Shown: positions 10,001-20,221 of the stretch, one piece after another | Layout: every line of letters starts with the position of its first letter | How positions within the stretch are numbered: position 1 is the stretch's first letter | Source: Ustilago trichophora | Taxonomy: Eukaryota; Basidiomycota; Ustilaginomycetes; Ustilaginales; Ustilaginaceae | NCBI GenBank assembly: GCA_900323505.1 | Contig: OOIN01000006.1 | Coordinates: forward strand, 434,001 to 498,000 | Length of the DNA: 64,000 bases | Direction: 5' to 3' | Translations under genes and position numbers: made by a program | The notes under the pieces: model-generated | Database searches by the model: none | Told to the model about the DNA's origin: nothing | Seen by the model: only the letters and a program-made list of their open reading frames with translations

Positions 10001-11494
10001 CAGACCATCCAGTACCACTGCATCATCAAGAGCAACCTCAAGGCTGCCATGCAGGGTATCAACAAGTCGATGCTCGACACCATCGCCGCCTGTGGTGATG
10101 TCAACCGCAACGTCATGTGCTCGCCCAACCCCAACCTGAGCGAGCTGCACGAGGATGTCTTTGAGTTCTCCAAGTCGATCTCGGAGCACCTCTTGCCCCG
10201 CATGAACGCCTACCACGAGATCTGGCTCGACAAGGAGACCGACAGCTCCAAGCAGTTGCTGGTCGGTGGTGTGCTGCAGGACTACGAGCCACTCTACGGT
10301 CCTTACTACCTGCCACGAAAGTTCAAGATTGCCATTGCCGTGCCACCACGCAACGACACCGACTGCTTCGCCCACGACATTGGTCTCATTGCCATTGCCG
10401 ACCCTGTCACCAAGCGTCTTGCAGGTTTCAACCTGGCCGTCGGTGGTGGTATGGGTGTCACTCACTCGATGAAGGCCACCTACCCGCGTCTCGGAAGCGT
10501 CATCGGCTTCGTGACCCCCGAGCAGACCCTCGATGCTTGCCGCATCGTCATGCTCATCCAGCGTGACACTGGCAACCGTGCCAACCGTAAGCAGGCTCGT
10601 CTGAAGTACACCATCGACAAGCACTGGGGTGGTGCCGACAACTTCAAGGCCGAGGTCGAGCGTCGTCTTGGCTACAAGCTCGCCGAGCCCAAGTCGTACA
10701 AGTTTGAGACCAACACCGACCACTACGGCTGGACTCAGGATTACAAGGGCAACTACCACTGCACTCTCTGGCTCGAGAACGGTCGTGTCAGGGACGAGGC
10801 GGGTGATCCCTTCCGCACGGGTCTGCGCGAGCTCTGCAAGATCCACAAGGGTAACTTCCGCCTCACGCCCAACCAGCACATTATCGTGTCGGACATCAAG
10901 CCCGAGGACAAGGACACGATTGATGCCCATCTTCGCAAGTACAAGATGAACAACTGGGAGCACTCTGGTGTCAAGCTGAGCGCCAGCGCTTGTGTCGCTT
11001 TCCCCACCTGTGGTCTTGCCATGGCCGAGTCGGAGCGATACCTCCCCTTGCTCATGGACAAGGTTGAGGCCATCTTTGAGGCCAACGGATTGAGGAGCAC
11101 CGATACCGTCTTCCGTATGTCTGGATGTGCCAACGGATGCTCGCGTCCCTGGATGGCCGAGGCCGGTTTCGTCGGTAAGGCGCCCGGTCAGTACGTGATG
11201 ACTCTTGGTGGTTCGCACAATGGTACTCGTCTGTCCAAGATCTACCGCGAGTCGGTCGACGAGAAGGAGATCCTTGAGATCATGAACAAGCTCGTTCCCC
11301 AGTACGCCCAGAACCGTATCGAGGGCGAGAGCTTTGGTGACTATGTCATCAGGGCCGGCATCATCAAGCCCACCACCTCGGGTATGGCCTTCTACGAGGA
11401 CATGTGCCCCTCGGACGTCGTCCCCCCTTCGGCGGCGGCGAAGAAGGGCCCTGCTCAGGCTACTGAGCACTACGACCGTGCTTCTTCCGCATAA
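7022..11494 (+). CDS. MET5: Sulfite reductase [NADPH] hemoprotein beta subunit
   Basis: The 1490-residue enzyme catalyses six-electron reduction of sulfite to sulfide in sulfate assimilation, feeding cysteine and methionine synthesis; electrons come from a separate flavoprotein alpha subunit (MET10 type). Order of parts: an N-terminal pyruvate-ferredoxin-oxidoreductase-like region (about 1-690) interrupted by an Asn/Gly-rich linker near 195-207; a flavodoxin domain (about 722-870, starting LLILVASDGGNAEKVA); and two nitrite/sulfite reductase half-domains from about 950. The 4Fe-4S/siroheme ligands are complete: Cys1324-x5-Cys1330 and Cys1369-x3-Cys1373, the latter in MSGCANGCSRPW. Length fits fungal Met5. 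Codon use is strongly biased to C-ending codons, as in highly expressed genes. The true start is the ATG at 7022; it is intronless. Confidence 0.97.
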   Translation: MSSISAAGAVARIAALASATLVNVAPSGKASTSSFASIVDKAAELNAQLEVEQLNQHVELGSVLTQLKPAGNALVSVLSHAHQQTFTRLVPHLPKLVHTPVVFHVASAGEHSDVMALRQSGLVLLHSSTAAQAHDHALLATKIATSAKRAVLHFFEDVSGPVEEVTNVDLASFIGSVAASSSTDAAKTNGVNGHANGVNGANGHTNAHASAAPSEAGFDDLESAIDAAYEDVAELVGHAVEPFQLVGASDAANLAVVLGAGSEILQDYTAPHNDLAVLDIRLVRPSLPQRLLEVIPTGVKRIAVLEQSVRRTTKLGPLFVDVATAFQGSERALPSTFVSGILGYIEDGDKAAKELIKALEAPKAKHTFVVGDVKKLAARAQAAPAAAASTGPVQVPKHEEAYNLMLEQVFAERLSVVNSANEESDDHPAARSPEYAFGQVLAQLEQRDELVRAVNDVLRDGGVSTELHEALSQWLTAKADAKKNVAASNKVASLLQSSASGAALDKIKSLSSHLSLKSRWIVGSDAWAYDAGMGGVHHVIASGRNVNMLIFDSVPYTKRDAQAAHKRKKDIALYAMNYGNVYVASTAIYADYTQVLHALMEADKFDGPSVVLAYVPYRTVDAPALDVLRETKLAVDSGYWPLFRWDPSAEARGSEVFRLDGVRLREQLQQFLDRQNLFTTLVNSRPELSYDIAASQGNALRELQRRKAKEAYEKMLGSLDGPPLLILVASDGGNAEKVAKKLAVRAKARGVAARLLTMDDYPVTEELKDEKNVVFLTSTAGQGEAPQNGRFTYKALHAMSGAAIPDTVNYTVFAMGDSHYWPRPEDAHYYNKPGKDIDVRLEQLGATRMAPIGLGDDQDADGYQTGYKIWEPLLWKALGVDTVEVKEAEPEPITNEHMKIASNYLRGTIKEGLEDTSTGAIAESDTQLTKFHGTYMQYDRDTLEERKAAGLEPAYSFMIRARIPGGVVTPEQWLQLDDVAEKYGNQTIKITTRQTIQYHCIIKSNLKAAMQGINKSMLDTIAACGDVNRNVMCSPNPNLSELHEDVFEFSKSISEHLLPRMNAYHEIWLDKETDSSKQLLVGGVLQDYEPLYGPYYLPRKFKIAIAVPPRNDTDCFAHDIGLIAIADPVTKRLAGFNLAVGGGMGVTHSMKATYPRLGSVIGFVTPEQTLDACRIVMLIQRDTGNRANRKQARLKYTIDKHWGGADNFKAEVERRLGYKLAEPKSYKFETNTDHYGWTQDYKGNYHCTLWLENGRVRDEAGDPFRTGLRELCKIHKGNFRLTPNQHIIVSDIKPEDKDTIDAHLRKYKMNNWEHSGVKLSASACVAFPTCGLAMAESERYLPLLMDKVEAIFEANGLRSTDTVFRMSGCANGCSRPWMAEAGFVGKAPGQYVMTLGGSHNGTRLSKIYRESVDEKEILEIMNKLVPQYAQNRIEGESFGDYVIRAGIIKPTTSGMAFYEDMCPSDVVPPSAAAKKGPAQATEHYDRASSA

Positions 11495-11823
11495 TCACCT
11501 CTCTCCTCTTTCACTGAATCAAAATAATATCCACAGACAGAAGAGGTCTCAACACTCTTGTCTGCTCACTTCCTCTCGCTCATATGCTATTTATGCTTCT
11601 CTCTAGGGAAATTTGTTCTGTATATAGACGCTCCTCTTCCGGGTGTCCGCTTTCTCGTGTTTGTTTTTTTTTTCTCAATCATAGATCGGTTCAATGTTTG
11701 TTTCTCTGTCTGAAACGTGCGTGTGCTGCTTCATACTTTTGCCTCCTCATGCAGAAAAGTGTGTTGTTTGAATCAGTGATTGTCTATTAGCAAAGCAGAT
11801 TTTATCTAAACCTCGATACTTTG
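11495..11823. other. Convergent 3' spacer of MET5 and the HAD gene
   Basis: T-rich sequence (for example a run of T near 11665) between two converging genes, likely both 3' UTRs. No gene was recognised. Confidence 0.6.
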
Positions 11824-12657
11824 TCAAGCGCTACCGTTGAGCTTTGGTTCGTTCTCCTTCTGAATCTGCAATGCCAATTCGGAGATCCCCTTTGCCTCGC
11901 CCTTTTCCGGTTCTTCGGCCTGGATGGTCAACACCAATCCGGAACCGTCTTGTTTCCACTGTGCGGATACGCTTCGGAGATCCTCGACGATGAAATCTGC
12001 CTCTTCCTTTTGCATCTTTTCGCCGTCGTGGGTGGTTCGGAGCGCCAGGGTCTTTGCTCCTGCACGCTTGCCTGCACGGACTCCTGGGGGTGCGTCTTCG
12101 ACAACGAGACAGCGGGTGATGTCCTTGTTGCATCTCTCGGCTCCCATCAGGTAAGGTTGCGGATCAGGCTTGCCGCGTGTGCAGAGATCCGAGGTGATGA
12201 ATACTTGAGGCTGTTCGCTGACTCCCGAGGCGGCGAAGCCTTGCTGGGCGTAGGCTTTTGTGGCACTGGTGACGATGGCCCAGCCGTGGTTGTTGTTCTG
12301 GACGGCGGTGGCAGGTCGGGAGCCGTTGATCTGGGCAAGAAGTTCTTTGGCACCGGGCATAGCGACAATGCTTCCTCCAGCTCCTTTGGCTGCGTTCTCC
12401 TTGGCAACGACGAGAATGTTGGATTCGAACCGCTCGACTTCAGCCGGAATCTCAGAGTCCGGGATGGATGGGATGAATCGTTTCAAGTTTTCCACGGTGC
12501 GGTAGCCGTGGCATGTCTGCATGACAAAATCGAGATCGAGGTTGTACTGGTGGGCAAAGGAGGCCCAAGTGGCATTGACGGCAGGGGTAGAGTCGATCAG
12601 GGTACCATCCATGTCGAACAGGATGGTGTCGACTTCAATCGTGACTGTCTTGACCAT
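11824..12657 (-). CDS. HAD-superfamily phosphatase of the glycerol-3-phosphatase / 2-deoxyglucose-6-phosphatase group
   Basis: The 277-residue protein has all HAD motifs: DMDGT with nucleophile Asp15 and acid Asp17; the helical cap with CHGYRT; a VTSAT motif II; the Lys of RGKPDPQPYL; and the metal-binding VVEDAPPGV. The cap and spacing match yeast Gpp1/Gpp2 (glycerol-3-phosphatases) and Dog1/Dog2 (sugar phosphatases). Sequence alone does not decide between glycerol and sugar phosphate as substrate. The start at 12657 was preferred over upstream readings because MVKTVTIEVDTILFDMDG gives the usual short strand before the first motif. It is cytosolic by absence of targeting signals. A C-terminal extension of about 25 residues rich in Glu and Lys is unusual for the family. 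Confidence 0.88.
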   Translation of the reverse strand: MVKTVTIEVDTILFDMDGTLIDSTPAVNATWASFAHQYNLDLDFVMQTCHGYRTVENLKRFIPSIPDSEIPAEVERFESNILVVAKENAAKGAGGSIVAMPGAKELLAQINGSRPATAVQNNNHGWAIVTSATKAYAQQGFAASGVSEQPQVFITSDLCTRGKPDPQPYLMGAERCNKDITRCLVVEDAPPGVRAGKRAGAKTLALRTTHDGEKMQKEEADFIVEDLRSVSAQWKQDGSGLVLTIQAEEPEKGEAKGISELALQIQKENEPKLNGSA

Positions 12658-12776
12658 GTTGGCAGAGGTGGAAAGAGAGGGGATTCCGTCTAACGAGACA
12701 GAGATGGAGCAACGTGTAAAGATGGTGGTGGTTCTCTCGAAAGGAAAGATGGGTGATGATGGTAAAGGGGGTGAGG

Positions 12777-12782
12777 TATATA
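12777..12782 (-). promoter_or_regulatory. TATA box candidate of the HAD phosphatase gene
   Basis: TATATA lies 120 bases upstream of the start codon in the right orientation. Assigned by sequence and position only. Confidence 0.45.
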
Positions 12783-13650
12783 CTTGGAAAGGAAAGGGTT
12801 TGAGAAGAAACCGACATCTCCTATCACACCGACGCATCTTCTGCATCGGCTAAATGCGAAAGAGAGTTGCGAAAACTTGAAAAAGTGTCCGAACTGCACC
12901 CAACGCCGCCCACGTTGACCATCCGAACTTCTGAAAACGCATCACAACGTGCCCGCCGTGACTTCCTTGCCTTCCGCCCACCTCGGCCTTCTCCATCTCT
13001 GGGATCACGGACTCATTATTCAAGCCAATTCTTGTGTTGACCAAGCCTTTGCGGGCGACGGTCGAACGTCGAACATGTGACCGGAACGCAGCCTCAAACG
13101 CCACACACACGCACACCGCCGGTAGATAACTTCGCCGAGGTCACCGATAATTGCTGAATACTGTAGTTCGGCGCAATCTCGGCTGCCATGTCGAGGGTTT
13201 TGGGCATCTTGCTGTCGGGAAGATGATGCTTGGTCAGAACGGGAGTTGTGCTCTTTCTTCCCATTTTCTTTTTGTGGCCGTTGGCTGGTGGCTCACAGAC
13301 GGCAAATTTAATCGCCGACTCGGGGCATTCTCGGACTGTGCTGATCTAACAAAATGGCTACATTTCTTTGCGTGGCTGTCAGTCGTGGGTCTTCGACGGT
13401 GTTTCATCAGAGCTGAGCCCACGATTCGGGAGAGCATTCAACCATGGTGTGTGAGGGACTGTCGCATGAGGTCTCTACAGGTATCGTTGTAAGAGGATGT
13501 TACAGGGATAGGAGATGAGGTGAGGCAGAGGTGTCCGAGATGTCGAGTCTTCGAATCGACTAAAGTGGAGGAAGAGAACCGATCTCAAACAGATCGGCGA
13601 TGAATTTCTCTCTCGAACGGAACCGAGTCGAAATTTGGTCAAATTTTCAC

Positions 13651-13660
13651 ATCACGTGAT
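13651..13660. promoter_or_regulatory. ATCACGTGAT palindrome (E-box)
   Basis: A 10-base perfect palindrome with a CACGTG core, the kind of site bound by bHLH or bHLH-Zip factors such as Cbf1. It lies roughly 1 kb from the HAD start and 1.4 kb from RPL13, so its target is unclear. Confidence 0.35.
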
Positions 13661-13870
13661 AATATGTGCAAAACTATACGTCTGCCTCCAAGCCATTTTG
13701 TCCGCGACCAATATTCAGACCCTGTGACTCCAGTGAAATTTACCAGGCAGCAGCCAGCACACTCTGCCTTCAAGAGCGCGAAATTCGGTCGAGTGTTAGT
13801 GCCAGTTCGGAAGCGAAGCAAGCAGCTCTTCTGGAATTGACAGAGATGAGGGCGCCAAAGTGTGAGTGAG

Positions 13871-13892
13871 TGGCTGGCTGGCTGGCTGGCTG
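13871..13892. repeat. (TGGC)5 microsatellite
   Basis: Five TGGC units plus TG, in non-coding sequence. Likely length-variable between isolates. Confidence 0.85.
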
Positions 13893-15060
13893 TTGAGAAT
13901 TCTGGGCTGGGCAGCGCTGTGAGTTGACCAAAGAGAGAGACGCTTGCTCGCCATCCTCCTTCCCTCATCTTCGACCATCTCCACCCCCTCAAGATCATAT
14001 CAAAGTACGTATCCGGCATCAACAATCGGCAGCATATCAGCACTGTCAGTAATATGCGACAGACAAAACAAGCAATTGGATCAGCACAGCATCGACTCTC
14101 GGACACAGCAAAGCTTCAGCACGAGACTCAGCAGCCAACACTAGAGAGACATCATCGAAAGACATCACAACCTCACCGACAATCGCAGCATGGAAAGCAT
14201 CGATACAGAATCGCAGTTGTACATAGCGTCGTCGCAGCGCATGCTGTCACATCGGAAGGATCGTAGACAGGTTTCGCATACAGCATGATGGTGGAAATGC
14301 ACAGTGTACACATGAACATCTTGGAAGGCATCGTACGACACATTCCATTGCAACGGTGGCCTTCTGGTCCTGGCGGCTGTCATGACCGCTCGGGTTGCAG
14401 TTTCATCCTATCGGCAAATGTTGGATGGTGCCTCCCGACCTGGATCGTGAGCCGGGGCGCTCTTTGCTCATGAACTCGGATGCAACTACAGGGCTTAGGA
14501 TGCCATCTGCACAAGCATCGGAGGCAGTGCGCGAGTCATCTTAGTAGTGTCGCCTTTAAGTAAGAGTCTATTCCTTACTTCGGTCGCACTCTTTGCCTCG
14601 AATCCGTATTGACGGAGCGGAAATGTCGTAGGATGGACAATAGCCTGCAGCAAAGAAGTCCAGCTTGATCCGGACGTTTTGGCACATGGTCATCGAGTAG
14701 CCTTCAACAATATGCTCTCAGTCAGCCACAATTATGCGCCAACAGTCCGAAGCTGCGCTGCACTTCCTTGTTCAACTCTCCACACCAGGTCACCCGCCAC
14801 TCGAATCCGCCATCGACCTGCACCGACAAACACCGTGCTTTCTGCTGCTTCTTGGAAGTCCATGTGTCCAGATCGACCAACCGAGTTTATTCTGTCACGC
14901 TGCTGCGAATCCAATTGCTGTCTTCTGTCTCTGCCGCGAATTTTCAGATCGCCAAAATTCTAGTTACGCGAGAACTGACTTTTTTCTTCTTTTCCTCTTG
15001 CTACTTCCCACTCCTACCACCAACTCTATCTACTGTCACCACCTCGTTCCATTACAAAAG

Positions 15061-15690
15061 ATGGCCGTGAAGCACAACAACATCCTTCACAACAACCACT
15101 TCCGCAAGGACTGGCAGCGTCGGGTCAAGGTCTGGTTCGACCAGCCCGGTGCCAAGAAGAGGAGACGCACTGCTCGTGAGGCCAAGGCCGCCAAGCTCGG
15201 TCTCCGACCCGTCCAGCCCCTCCGCCCCGCTGTCCGATGCCCCACCCTCCGATACAACACCAAGGTCCGCTCCGGCCGTGGTTTCACCATCGAGGAGGTC
15301 AAGAAGGCCGGTCTCGGCAAGAAGTACGCCCGCTCGGTCGGTATCCCCGTTGACCACCGTCGCCGCAACAAGTCCGAGGAGAGCCTCAAGCTCAACGTTG
15401 AGCGCATCCAGGCCTACCAGAGCCGCCTCGTGGTCATCCCCAAGCTGACCAAGAAGAACAAGGACAAGAAGGTCGACCTCTCCAACGTCGAGGCTGTTCG
15501 CCAGGTTTCGGCCGTCATCCCCCTCCCCGCTGCCACCGAGGCCGAGAAGCCCCGTGCCATCACCGCCGAGGAGAAGGCTTTCAACGCTTACGAGACCCTC
15601 CGCAAGGCCCGTGGTACCCACCGCGCCACCGGCAAGGTCCAGGCCCGTATCGCAAAGAAGGAGGAGGAGGCCGCCAACGCCAAGAAGTAA
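15061..15690 (+). CDS. RPL13: 60S ribosomal protein eL13
   Basis: The 209-residue basic protein matches eukaryotic eL13 along its length: MAVKHNNILHNNHFRKDWQ at the start, GAKKRRRTAREAKAA, RPVVR-type RPAVRCPTLRYNTK, GRGFTIEEVKKAGL, ARSVGIPVDHRRRNKSEESL and a Lys/Ala-rich tail. It is a component of the large subunit. The reading frame has no intron, although fungal ribosomal protein genes often have one near the start; a leader intron cannot be excluded. Codons are almost all C- or G-ending, as expected for very high expression. Confidence 0.97.
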   Translation: MAVKHNNILHNNHFRKDWQRRVKVWFDQPGAKKRRRTAREAKAAKLGLRPVQPLRPAVRCPTLRYNTKVRSGRGFTIEEVKKAGLGKKYARSVGIPVDHRRRNKSEESLKLNVERIQAYQSRLVVIPKLTKKNKDKKVDLSNVEAVRQVSAVIPLPAATEAEKPRAITAEEKAFNAYETLRKARGTHRATGKVQARIAKKEEEAANAKK

Positions 15691-17171
15691 ACAGCTTTAC
15701 TGTCTCGTTCAGTTTAGTTTGTTTCTTGTTTGGTTCTTGTTGCAATCCCTATCTTCCGGCTCTTATATTCCGCATTTCCTCGTTCTTTCGTTTCGGGGAA
15801 TCGCGAACACTCACTCATATCACACAAACACACACCCCATCATCCCCCGACACCGCCATATTCTTCGACTCTAATCTCTTGGTCATGACTTGCGCGGTGA
15901 AAGGTTGGTGCCGGTTCCAGCTCATTCAGTGATGGTCTTTTGGTTCAGCTTTAAGCCATCTGTGTATTTTCTGCATTTCACACTCTTGCGTTGCTTCGAC
16001 AACGCAAAAACCTCACACACACCACCCACCCCAAAAAATCTAAAGAGATGATTCTACGCTATCCTTCTGCGTTGTTTGTCGAGTGGTGGTCTGAATGCGT
16101 CTGAGCGTATTGATGTGAACCTGTCAAGAGTCTCGGTGCGAACAGACATCGAGGCATGTCCCGTGCCACTACGGCGGCATACTAAGGCGATGCGATCAAG
16201 AGCAGGCAAGAATGTGCGGGGTCGAAACGTGAGTTTTGTCAAAGCTTGCTTGCTATCGACCTTCTTTAACTCGACTCGTAGCGTTCGGGGCCTTTCGAGC
16301 AAAATTTGTCACGTTCGCCGGCTGGTGGGGCGATCTGACGATTTCTCAACAGCCGCAAGCAAATGAAGTGTGTGCAAGCACGAACCTCTTGTCCCATCCA
16401 GCTGATCAGCCTCTTTTTATTTTTTTTTCTCACCGCATCACCCTGTTCTGTTGATGTCCCTCACTTCATATCACATCCAGCCATCGTTCGCACGCAGCAA
16501 CTCCATTGGGAAGCCACTTCATTTTGTACGTTGGGTCTTTGCTCGCCGCGGTCCCACACACTCGCATAGCTCAATACTACGAAACCGGTGCCAAAGAGAC
16601 AATGGCGACCCTACACAACGTCGAGATGAAGTATCACCGATGCACGATCCGGCGACTAAAACAGCGAAGAGGAATGAAAGGTTGCGAGGATCGCTTCCCT
16701 CCTCTTCTGTCCTGCACTTACATCTGCTTTGCTTTATCCGCCACTTTGATGTCGTCTTGGCGTCACGAGCTAACAGACGTACGAGGCGAAAAGTGTGGAA
16801 ACTAGTTTGCTGCGGTTTGTGGGGGAGAGCGAATTGTCGATACAGCTTTGCATTGTAAGCCGAGGACTACCGAGGTTGGAGCTTTTGGTTGCACTGTGTG
16901 TGATCTCATCAAATGAAGTCGAGAAGCGTTGTCGACCGTCGTTCCCCTTTTGCCTGCTTCTGACCCCCTGTCCTTGTCCTTGTGTGGGCTGCAACAGGGT
17001 GCAAAGATGGTATATAATCTCTCGCCTCCTCGATCCCACCCCTTCCTTCGTCCTCGTCACCTTTGCAAATCTTTTTCTTTTCCTTCCTCCCCTTCCCTTC
17101 CCCCTTTCTTCAATATCTTTCCCTCCCCTCTATACGTTCTCTTCCAGACGTTCCTGTAGAGATTCACAGCC
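15691..17171. other. Tandem spacer: RPL13 3' region and promoter of the repetitive secreted protein
   Basis: T-rich RPL13 3' UTR sequence follows the stop codon, then about 1 kb without a recognised gene, then a TATA box and a CT-rich leader before the next start. Short ORFs here show no domain. Confidence 0.55.
17011..17018 (+). promoter_or_regulatory. TATA box of the repetitive secreted protein gene
   Basis: TATATAAT lies 161 bases upstream of the ATG and is followed by an uninterrupted CT-rich leader. A strong TATA suggests inducible or stage-specific expression. Confidence 0.55.
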
Positions 17172-20100
17172 ATGAAGGGACTGATTCCTTTCGTCGTGGT
17201 CGCCCTCTTCCTTGGCAGGCTCGATGTGGCTCATGCCTCGCCAACTTTCGAGTGAGTCCTTTTTTTACACCCTTGTTGTCATTCGTTTCCATTTTTGAAG
17301 AAAAGCGTGCTCACCGCATTGCCACTTGGCTTCTTCACAGGGTGATCAACAAGCCGAATTACCACGGCGTGGAACTGTCGATTGGTACCGATCCAAGCAG
17401 CTCCCCCTCGACCTCTGCAAACGCCAAAGCCAATATCAACGGCAAGCCGGCCGACGATTGTCTCGAGGATGTCCCCATCATCGGCAACCTTCTTAAAGGT
17501 CCTGGCGGACACAGCAGCAGCAGCGATAAAGACTCGTCTGATACGAGCGACACTGACAGCGAAAGTGACTCCTCTTCTCCCAAAAACTCTCCCGATACTT
17601 CTTCTACTCCTTCTCACGAAGGTGGATCTGGTGGTCCCGAAGGGTATGGCTCATCAGGCGGTCCAGGTGGCTTAGGCGGATCAGGCGCACCTGGCGGTCC
17701 TGGAGGTTCTGGCAGTCCAGGTGCTCCCGGTGGACCAGGAAGCGCAGCAGGTAGTAGAGGCGGTCCCGGTGGCGCCGGTGGCCCCGGCGGTCCTGGTGGA
17801 GCAGGCGTAACGACGGGTGGCGACACCGACGACTGTGGTGATACGCACCCAGAGACTTGCTCGCTTACTCCCAAGGGTGGCATTTCTTCTGGCGGTACTC
17901 CCCCTTCGCCCAAAGGAAATGGTGGCGAAGACTGCGACGAGACCGTCGAAAAGTCTCACCCTCCCTCTCCGTCTCCCTCTGATGAGCCCTGCGATGAGGA
18001 CAAGGAAGGCTCTTCGCCCATTCCCAAGGGCGGTATCTCGTCTGGAGGAACTCCTCCACCTTCGCCTGAAGATGGAGGCGACTCGCCTTACCCTCCCTCA
18101 AGCAGCGGTGGCAAGAAGGACGACTGTGATGAAGACAAAGATTCAGCCTTCCCCAAGGGCGGTATCTCTTCTGGTGGTATGCCTTCTTCTCCTGACAGCG
18201 GCTCTGACCTCCCTTCTGCCTACTCTAGCGGTGGTGGTAAAAAGGACGACGAAGAGTGCGATGAGCACAAAGACTCTTCCAAGCCTGATCGAGGCATCTC
18301 TTCTGGGGGCATGCCTCCTTCCCCTGACGGCGATGGCGATTCTGACCTTCCCCCCTCGTCCAGCAGTGGTGGTGGTAAGAAGGAAGACTGCGACGAAGAC
18401 AAGGACGAGAACGCCGACTCTTCGACCGATTCGTCCACTGACTCTTCCACCGACTCATCGATTCCCAAGGGTGGTATTTCGTCTGATGGTATGCCACCGT
18501 CTCCTGACGGCGACTCTGACCTCCCTCACCCTTCCTCGGGCGGTAAGAAGGAGGATTGCGACGAAGAAAAGAACAAAGATACCGATACCGACACCGACAC
18601 CAACACCAACACGGGCACTTCCACGCAGCACGACGGTACCTCATCTGGTGGTATGCCTCCTTCGCCTGATGGCGATGGCGACAGCGGCTCTGATCTTCCC
18701 CCTTCTCCAAGCGGTGGTGACAAGAAGGAGGACTGCGATGAGGACAAGGACAAGGACACTCCTAGCGGCGAAGACACTCCTTCTTCGCCTCCAGGCGGTT
18801 CTTCTATGCCCTCCATGCCTTCTTCTGGCGGTGAAGACTCTCCTGATTCGCCCGAGGGAGGTTCTTCCATGCCTCCCATGGGCGACAAAGACACCCAGCC
18901 TGAAGGCTACTCTCCCAACAGCCCGTCTTCCCAATCTTCTAGCTCGCCTCCTTTGACGGGTGGCGGCGAATCTTCTCCATACCCAGGAGGCACTTCTGTT
19001 CCCGAAGGCTACTCTCCCGACAGTGGTTCGTCTACGCCTTCCAGCCCAGTTCCCCGTGGCAGCAGCAGTGGCGGCGGTGAAGCACCCTACTACAAGCTCG
19101 ACACGCCCGAATACCACAATGCTCCCGACAGCAACGAAGGCAGTGGAACTTGCAGCAGCAGCGGTGGTAGCGGCAGCCCAAAGGCATCTTTCAAAGATAT
19201 CGTCAAGGTGTTTGTCCCACCTAGCTGCTCGTCGCACGGTATTTCGTCAGGTGGTGGAAGCGTGCCGCCTATCACTTCCGGTGGAGGTAGCGTACCTCCT
19301 ATCTCGTCCGGTGGTGCTAGTGCAAGTGGTGGGTCGAGCGGTGAATCTTCTGACTCTAACCCTTCAGACTCTGACTCTTCCGACTCTCCAGAGTCTTCCG
19401 ACAACTCTTCGACAGCGGCTGAAGGTGGCGCTGAGGGTGGAATGCCCGGCTCTCCGTCTTCGTCGTTGCCCTCTTTCAAGGGTGGTGCTGGTGGTGCTGG
19501 TGGAGCTGGCGGTGCTGGTGGAGCGGGTGTAGCAGGTGCTGACGAAGAAGATAGCTCCTCTGATTCTCCTAGCCTTCCCGGCAGCCCTTACTCCTCCTCC
19601 ACTTCTTCCGCTTCCTCTGGCTCCTCCCGCGACACGGAAGACCAGGACGACGAAGAATCGTGCCCAGCGGCATCGAAATCCATTCTCGAATTTGCTCCCT
19701 GCGATCTAGCCGCACTCTTCGGTCGAATGCAGATCACCTCTGAACAGCTGGCCATCTTCGAAGCTGGAATCCAAGGCTTGATCTCGTCCCAGAAGGCAAC
19801 CTACACACTGGATGGTAAGCGAATTACCGCCGAGCAGCTGGCTCAGCCTCTTGATGATGGAATCAGGAGTGCTCTCAGTGCCAATGCTGCGGTCGGAGGC
19901 TCTGCTTTTGGCGCTGGAATGGGAGCGGGTGTGAAGCATGGGATGGGAATGGGATCGGGAATGAAGATGGCTTCCAGTATGGGTGGTGGTGGTGGTGGGG
20001 AGGCGATGGATGACATGTTGGGAGCTGACGGATTGGGTGGGATGAAAGGTAACGCCGGTGTCTCTGCGGGTGGTCTGGGTAATTTCAAGGCAAGTGTTGG

Positions 20101-20221
20101 CGGCGGCTCTGCAAAGAACCTAGCAAACATGGCAAACGACGTAGGCACTTCGACAGGAGCCATGACACTTAACAGCAAGAGTCGCTTCATGTACAAGGTC
20201 AAGCGCAGCGGCTGGTTCTGA
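17172..20221 (+). CDS. Large repetitive secreted Gly/Ser/Pro/Asp-rich protein (two exons)
   Basis: Model: exon 1 17172-17251, intron 17252-17340 (GTGAGT...CACAG, 89 bases, phase 2), exon 2 17341-20221; 986 residues. Exon 1 encodes a signal peptide (hydrophobic LIPFVVVALFLG, cleavage probably after HAS). Without the intron the signal peptide is lost. After a short unique part come a collagen-like Gly-Gly-Pro stretch (about residues 127-185), then six imperfect units of GGISSGG-x-PPSPDG alternating with acidic Cys-containing DCDEDKD blocks (about 200-475), then Gly/Ser/Asp tracts. A less repetitive C-terminal part from about 860 contains ESCPAASKSILEFAPCDLAA and a Gly/Met-rich run. The end has a Lys-Arg (possible Kex2 site) before the last four residues SGWF. 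No GPI signal or transmembrane segment follows. No family was recognised; a wall or adhesive role is a guess. Confidence 0.82.
17866..18690 (+). repeat. In-frame imperfect repeats (GGISSGG-PPSPDG / DCDEDKD)
   Basis: About six units of roughly 40-60 codons alternate a Gly-Ser-Pro block with an acidic Cys-containing block. Units differ in length by short indels in multiples of three, which suggests expansion and contraction by slippage or unequal exchange. Confidence 0.8.

Larger units (their letters stand above)
12658..15060. other. Long divergent spacer between the HAD gene and RPL13
   Basis: No supported gene was found in this 2.4-kb stretch. It contains a CACGTG palindrome (13651), a TACTGTA (13159), a TGGC microsatellite (13871) and a perfect 7-base inverted repeat (14558-14564 with 14574-14580). 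A T/C-rich tract (about 14968-15055) immediately precedes the ribosomal protein start and is typical of strongly expressed genes. Small ORFs lack any recognisable domain. Confidence 0.55.

Noticed and set aside
7766..11470. A 1234-codon open frame antisense to MET5
   Set aside because: It is the mirror of a strongly codon-biased gene: C/G-ending codons on one strand avoid stops on the other. Its translation is Val/Leu/Gly-rich with no domain, while the plus strand encodes a complete sulfite reductase.
14558..14580. Perfect 7-base inverted repeat (AAGTAAG / CTTACTT) with a 9-base loop
   Set aside because: It is too short to claim a structured RNA, and no neighbouring feature explains it. It is mentioned only as part of the spacer.
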